Shown: positions 1 to 6,461, numbered from the stretch's first letter. The stretch: DNA of 11,849 nucleotides from JACDDK01 sp041747155 (GCA_041747155.1 JBGTFQ010000020.1:1-11849), one strand, 5' to 3'. Notes: generated from the letters alone by a model not told the origin. A program made the numbers and translations.

Positions 1-173
1 GCTGGATGCTCTTTCACGTAGCGTTTGGCGGGGCGATCTTCGTCGCCCTCTGGCCCGTCCTGTTCGTTCTGCCCTACGTCGTACAGCATCGGCGAAACTC
101 CTGGATCGGTGTGATCGTCCATGCGGGGCTCAACGGTCCCGACGAACTCGCCGTCGCATTCAGATTAGCCTGA
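1..173 (+). CDS. C-terminal fragment of a CPBP-family (CAAX protease/bacteriocin-processing-like) membrane protein
   Basis: Only the last 56 complete codons are in the window, read from base 3 to the TGA at 171-173; the gene begins upstream. The visible piece has a hydrophobic membrane segment (from WMLFHVAF to VLFVLPYVV), then a charged turn (QHRRN) and the segment SWIGVIVHAGLNG. That last stretch resembles the final conserved motif of CPBP intramembrane metalloproteases, where a His and an Asn four residues apart (HxxxN) help form the metal site. The glutamate-rich first motif and the second motif lie outside the window, so activity cannot be judged. It converges on the response-regulator gene with only five bases between the two stop codons. 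Family assignment rests on one short motif plus hydrophobicity; another polytopic membrane protein remains possible. Confidence 0.55.
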   Translation, partial: WMLFHVAFGGAIFVALWPVLFVLPYVVQHRRNSWIGVIVHAGLNGPDELAVAFRLA

Positions 174-178
174 ATCGT

Positions 179-841
179 TCAGTCCCGCCGCACGACGCCC
201 TCACGCCATGCGTAGACGGCGGCTTGTGTACGATCCGCCAGATGTAACTTGCCCAAGATGTTCGATACGTGGCTCTTCACAGTCTTCTCGCTGAGGTAGA
301 GCTTGGCCGCTATCTCCGCGTTGGTGCAACCGTCGGCGATGAGTTTTAGGACTTCCATCTCCCGGTCGGAGAGCTCGTGGAAGACGTTGGGCGCGTCGCG
401 GCGAGCGCCATGCAACTCCCGAACGACGCGGGCCGCTACGCGAGGATGCAGGACAGCTTCACCGGCGGCGGCTTTGCGGACGGCGTCGGCGAGTTCTTCA
501 GGTCCGATCTCTTTAAGCACGTAAGACAACGCTCCTGCCCTGATGGCCGGAAAGACGTGCTCGTCGTCGTGGTAAGAGGTGAGCATGACGACGTTGGTGC
601 GAGGAGATTTGGCGACAAGTCTGCGGGTGGTCTCTACGCCGTCCATACCAGGCATTATGAGGTCCATGAGTGCTACGTCGGGAGCATGTTCGGTGGCGAG
701 TTTGATGGCTTCTTCTCCACCTCCAGCTTCGGCGACGACGGTCAGGTCGTCTTGGGTTTCCAAGAAGGCTCGGACTCCCTGACGCACGAGAGCGTGATCG
801 TCAACGAGAAGGACGGTTATCTGTTCGTCCAGGGGTTCCAT
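179..841 (-). CDS. NarL/LiaR-type two-component response regulator (REC + LuxR HTH)
   Basis: This 220-residue cytoplasmic transcription factor should be phosphorylated by the kinase encoded just upstream. The receiver domain covers about residues 7-125, with the acidic pocket D14-D15, the phospho-acceptor D60 (in LMDLIMPGMDG), the switch threonine T88 and the conserved lysine K110. A linker leads to a LuxR/GerE helix-turn-helix at about 153-215, with the usual pattern LSDREMEVLKLIADG, then TNAEIAAKL and SEKTVKSHVSNIL. Length and domain order are standard for the NarL family. The ATG at 841 has an AAGGAGA ribosome site about ten bases upstream, inside the kinase gene. The two genes overlap by 25 bases, so translation is probably coupled. 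Target genes cannot be read from the sequence. Similarity to LiaR/VraR suggests cell-envelope stress, but that is inference. Confidence 0.93.
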   Translation of the reverse strand: MEPLDEQITVLLVDDHALVRQGVRAFLETQDDLTVVAEAGGGEEAIKLATEHAPDVALMDLIMPGMDGVETTRRLVAKSPRTNVVMLTSYHDDEHVFPAIRAGALSYVLKEIGPEELADAVRKAAAGEAVLHPRVAARVVRELHGARRDAPNVFHELSDREMEVLKLIADGCTNAEIAAKLYLSEKTVKSHVSNILGKLHLADRTQAAVYAWREGVVRRD

Positions 842-2346
842 GACCGGTTGGTCTCCTTTTCTTCGGGGTTATCTAGTGGGATGGTGCCGGATATTGTGGT
901 TCCTTCGCCGAGCATACTCTCTACGTTTACGTGGCCGCCGAGTTTGGTCAGCCGGTCGTGCATACTTCGTAGTCCGAAGCCCTCGCCGGAGTTCTTTGTG
1001 GGATCAAACCCCAGGCCATCATCGGTTACGCGCAAGGTTACGTCCTTTTTCGTGTAGATCAAATCTAGTTCAGTCTCTGTAGCTTCGCTGTGTTTGGCTA
1101 CGTTTGCCAGAGCTTCCTGAGCGATGCGGAAGAGTGCTTGCTGGGACTCCAGAGGTATCTCCCGCTCGCCCTGAGTGTTGACTTCGGCGGGTATCTCGGT
1201 TCGCTTGGACCAACCGACGGAGTACTCTCGCAGCGCCTGTGGGAGTCCCTTGCCCTCCAGTGCGGCGGGGCGCATTTCGTGGATCAAGACGTTCAACTCT
1301 TTCTGGGCTTGTCGGACCAACTCGTGGGCCTGTTCCAGGTGTTCCTCGGCGTTATCGGGCTTTTGGCGGATGAGGGCGCGGGCGGTAGCTATCTGCATGG
1401 AAGTGGCGAAAACCTGCTGTTTTACGGAGTCGTGCAGGTCGCGGGCGAAGCGGTTGCGGGCTTCGAGGGTGGCGAGTTCGCCACGAGTTTGAAGGAGACT
1501 CTCCAGGTCTTGGGCCATATCGTTTAGCTCTCGACTCAACTGGCCGAGTTCGTCTTTCGAGCGGTCATGCGTCGTCACCGAGAAGTCTCCCCGGCTCCAG
1601 GACTCCGCGGCGTGGGCGAGACGCCCGATACGTCGGGTCATGCCCCAAGCGGTCAAGAAGCCAAAGATTCCACCGAGAAGAGCCGCCGGGATGAGCAAGA
1701 GCAACGCTACCACTCCTACGATGATGAGAATCGGGGCGGTGAGATCCGGCGCCTCGAAGATAGCTGCTACCGCCCCGATCACACGCCCATCCTCGTCTTC
1801 GAGCGGCGCGGCCATCAAGACCCGTCCGTCCGGCGTGCGTTCGGAGAGCTTGGTCGAGTCCTCCTCGCCGTTTAGTGCCGCGTTCAAGATCGAGGGCAAC
1901 TCGTCGAAACGCCCGGCATCGAAGCGCTCTCCTTCAGTAAAGCCCTCTACCCGAGGAGAAGCGACGAGCAGATCCCGCTTCGCGTCCACCACGAATATCG
2001 ACCCCTCACCGGGATCCAGGTCGACATCCACAGAGTTACGCTCCGCCGACGGGTTCCCACTGTTTCCCTGCGTGCCGGAGCCCCTAAGACCGAACAGTGA
2101 GTCAACTTCCCCGCGCAGGCCATCGGTATCCGGGGGTTTCTGGTCGAGATGCGGTTCGAGTTGCGCCGCTACGCCGTCCTTGGACTGCTGCACAATGAGG
2201 CTAGGCAGCAGATCCGAGCCGAGAAAAGCCGTCGCGAGGCTCGCCACGAACAACTCTATAAAGAGCAGCGTTACAACGACGACCAGCGTATAAGTCAGCG
2301 TCAGCTTCCAACGCAGCCGCCGCAGCGAGAATATGCTGGTTTTCAC
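817..2346 (-). CDS. HisKA_3-type sensor histidine kinase with extracellular sensor and HAMP domain
   Basis: Membrane sensor kinase of the NarX/LiaS/DesK class, about 509 residues from the proposed GTG at 2346. TM1 is at about 15-42 and TM2 at about 205-235. They flank an extracytoplasmic region of about 160 residues whose end (IFVVDAKRDLLVASP and later GRVIGAVAAIFEAP) looks like a PAS/Cache-type fold. A HAMP domain follows at about 235-288. The dimerisation helix carries the phospho-acceptor H305 in RFARDLHDSVKQQ. The ATPase domain shows an N box (QEALANVAKHSEA), G1 (DDGLGFD) and G2 (GFGLRSMHDRL). The frame stays open to an ATG at 2430, but that extension is unlike a signal anchor. The GTG has GGAAGG six bases upstream and is followed directly by RRLRWKLTLTYTLVVV. 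The 3' end overlaps the response-regulator gene. The stimulus is unknown. Confidence 0.92.
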   Translation of the reverse strand: MKTSIFSLRRLRWKLTLTYTLVVVVTLLFIELFVASLATAFLGSDLLPSLIVQQSKDGVAAQLEPHLDQKPPDTDGLRGEVDSLFGLRGSGTQGNSGNPSAERNSVDVDLDPGEGSIFVVDAKRDLLVASPRVEGFTEGERFDAGRFDELPSILNAALNGEEDSTKLSERTPDGRVLMAAPLEDEDGRVIGAVAAIFEAPDLTAPILIIVGVVALLLLIPAALLGGIFGFLTAWGMTRRIGRLAHAAESWSRGDFSVTTHDRSKDELGQLSRELNDMAQDLESLLQTRGELATLEARNRFARDLHDSVKQQVFATSMQIATARALIRQKPDNAEEHLEQAHELVRQAQKELNVLIHEMRPAALEGKGLPQALREYSVGWSKRTEIPAEVNTQGEREIPLESQQALFRIAQEALANVAKHSEATETELDLIYTKKDVTLRVTDDGLGFDPTKNSGEGFGLRSMHDRLTKLGGHVNVESMLGEGTTISGTIPLDNPEEKETNRSWNPWTNR

Positions 2347-2422
2347 TGAGAACCTTCCATAGTCCTGCAAGTTTAGTCTCAAGCCCCCGGAAACGCATCC
2401 GTCCAGCGGCCCATAGTAAATA

Positions 2423-2434
2423 GGTCTCAAGACC
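2423..2434. repeat. Short inverted repeat between divergent kinase and DUF4386 genes
   Basis: GGTCT at 2423-2427 and AGACC at 2430-2434 form perfect 5-bp arms around CA. The site lies in the 162-base divergent gap (2347-2508) between the kinase GTG and the DUF4386 ATG, where promoters for both directions are expected. I could not pick out a convincing -35/-10 pair in either direction here. A regulator-binding site is possible, but arms this short also occur by chance. Confidence 0.25.
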
Positions 2435-2508
2435 GATGCTCTAGGAAGCAGGGAGATGTACTTTGTAGAAACCGCAAAGGAACCGCGGTCAGTGGAAAGG
2501 GGTAAGAA

Positions 2509-3243
2509 ATGAATGCGAATAGAGAGACCGCGAGGATTGTAGGAACGTTGTACGTTATTGGGACGGTTGCGGGCATAATGAGCCTCGTTGCTACAGGACC
2601 TGTTCGGAACGCCCAGAATTACCTCGCGAATATTCCCGCGAGCGAAACCCGGCTGGCAGTGGGAGCACTTTGTGTCTTAACAATGGGCTTGGCTCTAGCT
2701 ATGGTTCCGGTGATAATGTTTCCCATCTTGAAGAGACACAACGAAGCCCTGGCGCTCGGCTATGTTGTTCTCAGGGGAGGGTTGGAGGCCGTCACCTATC
2801 TCGTCATAGCCACCGGCTGGCTATTACTGGTGCCACTAAGTCAGGTATATGTTCAAGCTGGAGTCTTGAACGCTTCCAGTATTCAAGCTCTGGGCACTCT
2901 GTTACTGGAACCGAAAGCTATTAGCTCCATTGCGGCGATAGTCTTTAGCCTGGGGGCTCTGATCTTCTATTATTTGTTGTACAGAATAAAGCTCGTTCCT
3001 CGATGGTTGTCGGGTTGGGGTCTCATTGCGATCGCGCCGTATTTAGCTGCAGGCTTGTTGGCTATGTCCGGTATCATCGTCACTTTATCGCCTACCTATG
3101 CAATCCTACAGCTTCCACTGGCTTTACAAGAAATGGTGCTGGCGATATGGCTGATAGTCAAGGGATTCAATTCATCTGCAACCGTCTTCGATACCGCCAA
3201 AGCGGATACAAGCAGCATTCAAATGAGCGCATCTAAAGTGTAG
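2509..3243 (+). CDS. DUF4386-family polytopic membrane protein
   Basis: A 244-residue, strongly hydrophobic protein of unknown function that fits the DUF4386 family in length and in its opening (a short polar N-terminus, then ARIVGTLYVIGTVAGIMSLV). About six membrane segments can be drawn: roughly residues 10-30, 50-75, 82-108, 125-155, 163-190 and 195-215. The C-terminus is polar and serine-rich. The ATG has an AAAGGGG ribosome site close upstream. It is the first gene of an operon; the oxidoreductase start follows its stop after only 12 bases. Sampled lines of this gene run near 48-57% GC against about 60-65% in the kinase next door, so it may have a different history. No catalytic motif is visible. 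The family call is from pattern recognition and was not searched. Confidence 0.75.
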   Translation: MNANRETARIVGTLYVIGTVAGIMSLVATGPVRNAQNYLANIPASETRLAVGALCVLTMGLALAMVPVIMFPILKRHNEALALGYVVLRGGLEAVTYLVIATGWLLLVPLSQVYVQAGVLNASSIQALGTLLLEPKAISSIAAIVFSLGALIFYYLLYRIKLVPRWLSGWGLIAIAPYLAAGLLAMSGIIVTLSPTYAILQLPLALQEMVLAIWLIVKGFNSSATVFDTAKADTSSIQMSASKV

Positions 3244-3247
3244 GAGG
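3242..3247 (+). promoter_or_regulatory. Strong ribosome binding site fixing the GTG start of the oxidoreductase
   Basis: AGGAGG at 3242-3247 starts inside the stop codon of the DUF4386 gene and sits eight bases before the GTG at 3256. A site this strong justifies the GTG start and indicates that the downstream gene is translated from the shared messenger. Confidence 0.8.
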
Positions 3248-3255
3248 ATACCCAA

Positions 3256-4224
3256 GTGAAAGCGATTATCTACACGGAATACGGACCACCGGATGTACTG
3301 AACCTCGAAGAGGCCGAAAAGCCGACCACCGGGTACGACGACATTCTAATACGAGTTCACGCGGCTGGCGTAGACCGGGGTGTGTGGCACCTGATGACTG
3401 GTCTGCCGTACCTCGCACGACTCGCGTTTGGCCTCCGTGCTCCCAAAAACCCTGTTCCGGGCATGGATGTCGCTGGGGTGGTGGAGACAGTCGGTAAAAA
3501 CGTGACCAGGTTCCAACCCGGTGACGAGGTTTTCGGCATCAGCAAGGGTTCGTTCGCCGAGTACGCACTAGCCTGCGAGAACAAGCTCGCGCCCAAGCCA
3601 GTGAACCTCTCATTCGAGCAGGCGGCGGTGCTCGCCATCTCCGGCCTGACTGCGCTACAAGGTTTGCGGGACCACGGAAAGGTGAGTCCGAGTCAGAGAG
3701 TTCTGATCATCGGTGCCTCGGGCGGCGTGGGAAGCTACGCCGTGCAGTTGGCAAAGGCGTTCGGGGCGCACGTCACCGGTGTATGCAGCTCCGGGAAGAT
3801 TGACATGGTCCGATCCATCGGCGCGGATCACGTCATAGACTACACTCGCGAAGATTTCACCGAGGGCGAACACCGCTACGATGTGGTCCTCGATATCGGC
3901 GGGAATTCCTCGCTGTCACGTCTGCGGCGCGCCCTCACCCCCGAGGGGACTCTCGTCCTTGTCGGAGGCGAAGGCGGTGGACGTTGGCTCGGAGTAGTCG
4001 ACCGCCTGCTCCGGGCACTCGCGCTCTCCCCATTCGTAAGCCAGAAACTGCGAGCGTTCGTTTCCTCGGAGAACCACGAGGACATGCTAATCCTAAAAGA
4101 CTTCATCGAATCTGGGAAAGTCACCCCAGTTATCGACAAAACGTACGCGCTTGACGAAGTCTCCGAGGCAATCCGGTATCTGGAAGAAGGCCGCGCTAAA
4201 GGAAAAATCGTCGTCACCGTATAA
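3256..4224 (+). CDS. MDR-superfamily NAD(P)-dependent oxidoreductase (zinc-less, quinone-oxidoreductase-like)
   Basis: A 322-residue cytosolic medium-chain dehydrogenase/reductase. Residues 1-120 form the GroES-like catalytic domain (MKAIIYTEYGPPDVL opening, PVPGMDVAGVV at 66-76, FQPGDEVFG at 86-94). The Rossmann domain carries the dinucleotide loop GASGGVG at 153-159, then AVQLAKAFGAHVTGV and GADHVIDY. The C-terminus (GRAKGKIVVTV) is typical of the family. The residues that bind catalytic zinc in true alcohol dehydrogenases are replaced (V39-D40 where a Cys is usual, D71 in the GHE position), and the four-cysteine structural zinc lobe is absent. An NADPH-dependent reductase like quinone oxidoreductase or RTN4IP1 is therefore likelier than a zinc alcohol dehydrogenase. 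The substrate is unknown. It is cotranscribed with the DUF4386 gene, which suggests the enzyme serves or is fed by a membrane function. Confidence 0.9.
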   Translation: MKAIIYTEYGPPDVLNLEEAEKPTTGYDDILIRVHAAGVDRGVWHLMTGLPYLARLAFGLRAPKNPVPGMDVAGVVETVGKNVTRFQPGDEVFGISKGSFAEYALACENKLAPKPVNLSFEQAAVLAISGLTALQGLRDHGKVSPSQRVLIIGASGGVGSYAVQLAKAFGAHVTGVCSSGKIDMVRSIGADHVIDYTREDFTEGEHRYDVVLDIGGNSSLSRLRRALTPEGTLVLVGGEGGGRWLGVVDRLLRALALSPFVSQKLRAFVSSENHEDMLILKDFIESGKVTPVIDKTYALDEVSEAIRYLEEGRAKGKIVVTV

Positions 4225-4260
4225 GTAGCGCCCGGACTTTGCGGAATCCGGGCGGCCTAC
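4225..4260. terminator. Shared hairpin between convergent oxidoreductase and MerR genes
   Basis: An 8-bp perfect stem, CGCCCGGA (4229-4236) with TCCGGGCG (4247-4254), encloses a ten-base loop. A further GTAG/CTAC pairing (4225-4228 with 4257-4260) extends it across a two-base bulge. It fills the whole 42-base gap between the two stop codons, so it can serve both convergent transcripts. There is no T-run on either side, so termination may be weak or factor-assisted. Confidence 0.65.
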
Positions 4261-4266
4261 TGAGCA

Positions 4267-5067
4267 TCAATCTCGCTGATTCGAAGCGGCGTTGGCCCTG
4301 GAGATGTAGTTCATCATCTCGCGCATCAGAGCGGTGTCCATGCCCATCAAGGCATCTTCCTCCTGCCACATGTTCGTAACCGAGCGCCGGATGCCTGCGT
4401 CTCCGCCGGTAAACTCTTCTACCAGCTCCATCCAACGCCGGGCGAGCTTCTGCACCCGTTCGTCCGCCGGATCGGTCCCGGCCTCCATCTCGACGCGTAC
4501 TTGTTCCATGAGCACGGGCCACTCCGCACCAGCCGCATTTATCCTTTCCTCTCCTAGCTCTTGACGGCGGCGTTCGAGTTGCTCTCGCTGCTCGGGTGTG
4601 TAGTACTTTTCTATCCTCTCGGACATCTTCGTCACCTCCATGACAGTCTCGATGAATTCTTCGGTGGAGACATCCTCCATCGAATATTGTGTGGAAGCCA
4701 GGCGGGCGGCGACTGCTTCGAGACGGTCGCAGAGCTTTTTCTCCAGTTCGATCCGCTCTCTAAGCCGGGCGATGTGAAACTCGATCACCCGCCTCGGCGA
4801 AGAGCTCGAATCGTCCAGAGATTCTCGGATCTCGGCCAGCGAGAAACCCATCGACCTCAACGAAGCTATCTGCTGCAGGCGCATCACGTCCTCTTCCTCG
4901 TACAGCCGATGGCCCGATTCTGTGCGCCCCGAAGGGACCAGCAACCCGATCTCCTCGTAGTGGTGCAGACCCCGCACGGATACTCCCGTCCGCTCGGCCA
5001 GCTCCCCCACCTTCCAGACCCGCTGCTCGGTCAAATCCTGCTCTTCGTACTGTCTATTGGCATCCAT
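4267..5067 (-). CDS. MerR-family regulator with TipAS-like drug-sensing domain
   Basis: A 266-residue one-component transcription factor. The MerR winged helix covers about residues 17-85 (VWKVGELAERTGVSVRGLHHYEEIGLL, then RLYEEEDVMRLQQI and LRSMGFSLAEI). A long charged coiled-coil-like dimerisation helix follows at about 90-135. The C-terminal part from about 155 resembles TipAS, the thiopeptide-binding domain of TipA: YYTPEQREQLERRR, then EWPVLMEQVRVEMEAGTDPAD, RVQKLARRWMELVEEFTGGD and a final all-helical tail. TipA-like proteins bind drugs and bend the spacer of their own promoter to activate it. The dyad and 19-bp spacer found upstream fit that. The ATG at 5067 lies only seven bases beyond the proposed -10 and has no ribosome site, so the messenger is probably leaderless. 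Which drug or metabolite it senses, and any target beyond itself, cannot be read here. Confidence 0.9.
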   Translation of the reverse strand: MDANRQYEEQDLTEQRVWKVGELAERTGVSVRGLHHYEEIGLLVPSGRTESGHRLYEEEDVMRLQQIASLRSMGFSLAEIRESLDDSSSSPRRVIEFHIARLRERIELEKKLCDRLEAVAARLASTQYSMEDVSTEEFIETVMEVTKMSERIEKYYTPEQREQLERRRQELGEERINAAGAEWPVLMEQVRVEMEAGTDPADERVQKLARRWMELVEEFTGGDAGIRRSVTNMWQEEDALMGMDTALMREMMNYISRANAASNQRD

Positions 5068-5074
5068 AAAAGAA

Positions 5075-5105
5075 AGGATAAGCCCTCACGCGGCGTTAGG
5101 TTCAA
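5075..5105 (-). promoter_or_regulatory. MerR-type promoter and operator of the TipAS-like regulator
   Basis: On the minus strand there is a -35 TTGAAC (plus-strand 5100-5105) and a -10 TATCCT (5075-5080), separated by 19 bases. This long spacer is the hallmark of MerR-activated promoters. Centred in the spacer is an imperfect dyad: CCTCACGC (5084-5091) and GCGTTAGG (5093-5100) on the plus strand, pairing in seven of eight positions around one central base. Upstream of the -35, at about 5111-5145, lie A/T-rich runs that could act as an UP element. The predicted start of transcription falls within a base or two of the ATG at 5067. Autoregulation by the adjacent MerR protein is the natural reading. 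Confidence 0.65.
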
Positions 5106-5113
5106 GGGGAAAC

Positions 5114-5127
5114 GGAGAAAAATCTCC
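5114..5127. repeat. Small hairpin upstream of the MerR promoter
   Basis: GGAGA (5114-5118) and TCTCC (5123-5127) pair around an AAAA loop, followed on the plus strand by A/T-rich sequence. It lies between the GAP-gene terminator and the MerR promoter. It could add to termination of the upstream gene or simply be part of the A/T-rich promoter region; neither is shown. Confidence 0.3.
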
Positions 5128-5158
5128 AAATCCAAAATTTTTGTGAGGTCACGCTGAA

Positions 5159-5180
5159 CGCGCATCGGGAACGATGCGCG
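5159..5180 (-). terminator. Hairpin terminator of the winged-helix/GAP operon
   Basis: A perfect 9-bp stem, CGCGCATCG (5159-5167) with CGATGCGCG (5172-5180), closes a four-base loop. It begins 17 bases beyond the stop of the GAP-family gene in the direction of its transcription. The tract after it on the minus strand is only weakly U-rich (TTCAG), so this is a strong hairpin with a poor tail. It separates the operon from the MerR promoter downstream. Confidence 0.7.
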
Positions 5181-5196
5181 GGAAAGGATTGGTGCG

Positions 5197-5883
5197 TCAA
5201 GCCTCGCCGTCCGGTACATCCACCAAACCGAAGAACTCGAAGAACGCCAGACTGTCCGCCAGCAACAGAAAACCAACGATACCCATGATCCAGAGCATTG
5301 TCTCGCGTCCTTCACCCGCGAACCGCTCCTGAAGTCTCTCGAAAAGAGATTTCATTCGTCTCCCGAACAACGAGTAAGCTCCTAGCAGCAACAGCGGCGG
5401 CAGTACGAAGATACCGTTGTATGCAAGCAGGATCGGCAGCCACTCAGTCATCGTCAGACCAGTATTTGTCATCAAAGCGATGGCGCCGAAATACGGGAAC
5501 GCGGTCGAAAACTCTACAACCGTGACGGTAATGCCGAGCGCGAAGATGGCACCGAAGCTCCACGAACTTGGCCGCCGCACGGCTTTCTCCTTGTTGCGGG
5601 GCTTGTCGGGGGCCAGTATCGCGTAGCCGAAGAGCGAAGCCCCGATCACACCTTGCACAGCGTACGCTACTGGACTATCCAGGTATCCAGATATGGAGCC
5701 GAAGCCCAACATTATGAGAATACCCAGAGAAAGATACGACGCGAAGACCGCGCTCAAGTAGATCAGCACTTTCCCCACGAACGGTCGTCCCGAGAGCAGC
5801 AAGTAGATCGTCACCGCCAAAGCGGACGGGTTGATGCTGTCGAGTAGCGCCAACCCAACCAACGAGACCAGCAGAACGCTCAC
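5197..5883 (-). CDS. GAP/Sap-family (LysE/CcdA-like) polytopic membrane protein
   Basis: A 228-residue membrane protein with about six hydrophobic segments. The N-terminal LVGLALLDSINPSALAV carries the D-x-x-N-P signature seen in GAP/Sap proteins (Pfam SfLAP, linked in mycobacteria to glycopeptidolipid and sulfolipid export) and in related LysE/CcdA-type transporters. A polar loop at about 90-105 (KPRNKEKAVRRPS) splits two three-segment halves. No paired cysteines for CcdA-like electron transfer are present. The start is GTG at 5883, whose bases overlap the upstream stop (GTGA), so translation is coupled to the winged-helix protein. Both genes should be repressed by the divergent TetR protein through the shared operator. 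Export of a lipid or small molecule is plausible by family, but the substrate is unknown. Confidence 0.75.
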   Translation of the reverse strand: MSVLLVSLVGLALLDSINPSALAVTIYLLLSGRPFVGKVLIYLSAVFASYLSLGILIMLGFGSISGYLDSPVAYAVQGVIGASLFGYAILAPDKPRNKEKAVRRPSSWSFGAIFALGITVTVVEFSTAFPYFGAIALMTNTGLTMTEWLPILLAYNGIFVLPPLLLLGAYSLFGRRMKSLFERLQERFAGEGRETMLWIMGIVGFLLLADSLAFFEFFGLVDVPDGEA

Positions 5884-6392
5884 GGCGCTCCGATCTCCCA
5901 GCCACCCGAATCACCCGGCAGCGCATAGACCAATGCCCCACCTTCCCGCTCCACCGTCAGATGTCCCCCACCGGCAAGCTCGGAGAGCAATTCATCCGCC
6001 TCCTTCACAGACAACGAAGTAGCTATCGCAGCCTCGACAGGCGTTGCGCGTCCCCCGTTCTCCCGCATGGCCTCTAACAACTCGCGATCCTTACTAACCT
6101 GCGCTGTCAGAGGTTCCCGCGCCTCGACCAGCGGATACTCCACTCCATCCTCAACAACAACGCAACGGTTCGTATCTCCGAGAAGCCCTATGCCAACCTC
6201 GACCGTCACCGGTCGGACATGTTCCCTATCACTGATCTCACTGTGCAAACGTACCTTTCCCCAAACCGCATACCTTTCGTCGGCGAAGAACCTATCAATG
6301 AACAACCGCACGCGGGTAGCCAGAATGAGCGAGTTGTCCACTTCGACCTCGATGTCGCAACCCCGGCGAGTAGTGCTGTACCTGTTCGGCAT
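5880..6392 (-). CDS. Unrecognised protein with winged-helix-like C-terminal domain
   Basis: A 170-residue soluble protein I do not recognise as a whole. Residues 1-95 are mostly short alternating strands (CDIEVEVDNSLILATRVRL, VWGKVRLHSEI, RPVTVEVGIGLLGD), rich in charged residues and ending in a hairpin-like CVVVEDGVEYPLV. Residues about 103-160 look like a winged helix: DRELLEAMRENGGRATPVEAA, SLSVKEADELLSELA, then the strand pair HLTVEREGGALVYAL. The start is set at ATG 6392, seven codons inside the longest frame, because AAGGAGGT (plus-strand 6400-6407) lies just upstream at good spacing and would otherwise be coding. The stop overlaps the GTG of the GAP-family gene. It is the first gene of a TetR-controlled operon; a regulatory or adaptor role for the membrane protein is a guess. 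Confidence 0.75.
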   Translation of the reverse strand: MPNRYSTTRRGCDIEVEVDNSLILATRVRLFIDRFFADERYAVWGKVRLHSEISDREHVRPVTVEVGIGLLGDTNRCVVVEDGVEYPLVEAREPLTAQVSKDRELLEAMRENGGRATPVEAAIATSLSVKEADELLSELAGGGHLTVEREGGALVYALPGDSGGWEIGAP

Positions 6393-6399
6393 GGCCTTG

Positions 6400-6407
6400 A
6401 CCTCCTT
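6400..6407 (-). promoter_or_regulatory. Ribosome binding site deciding the start of the winged-helix gene
   Basis: The minus strand reads AAGGAGGT here, a near-perfect match to the anti-Shine-Dalgarno partner, ending seven bases before the ATG at 6392. A longer frame starting with GTG at 6413 would translate through this site and has no ribosome site of its own, so the shorter start is preferred. Confidence 0.8.
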
Positions 6408-6439
6408 TTTCACACGACCGTATCAAATCGATAACCGTT

Positions 6440-6461
6440 TTATAACACGACTGTGCTATAA
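6440..6461. promoter_or_regulatory. 22-bp dyad, proposed TetR operator shared by both divergent promoters
   Basis: Half-sites TTATAACAC (6440-6448) and GTGCTATAA (6453-6461) are complementary in eight of nine positions around a four-base centre. The dyad lies within the spacer and -10 of the leftward promoter and over most of the extended -10 of tetR, so one bound dimer pair would block both. The single mismatch (C at 6456) falls in the unconstrained base of the TGn extended -10 element. Position next to a tetR gene, length and symmetry are typical of TetR-family operators. Confidence 0.72.

Noticed and set aside
377..1057. A 226-codon plus-strand frame spanning the response regulator and kinase end
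   Set aside because: It lies opposite two genes with complete conserved motifs and crosses their junction; its product shows no recognisable domain.
1640..2293. A 217-codon plus-strand frame inside the sensor kinase gene
   Set aside because: Its serine/arginine-rich translation is typical of a shadow frame opposite a GC-rich gene, and it has no ribosome site.
3256..4224. Classical zinc alcohol dehydrogenase
   Set aside because: The catalytic zinc ligands and the four-cysteine structural lobe are both missing.
5197..5883. Thiol-disulfide electron transfer role (CcdA) for the six-segment protein
   Set aside because: It has the DxxNP signature shared with CcdA relatives but lacks the paired membrane cysteines such a role needs.
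6393..6413. GTG start at 6413 for the winged-helix protein
   Set aside because: The seven extra codons contain the AAGGAGGT ribosome site that serves the ATG at 6392, and there is no site for the GTG.
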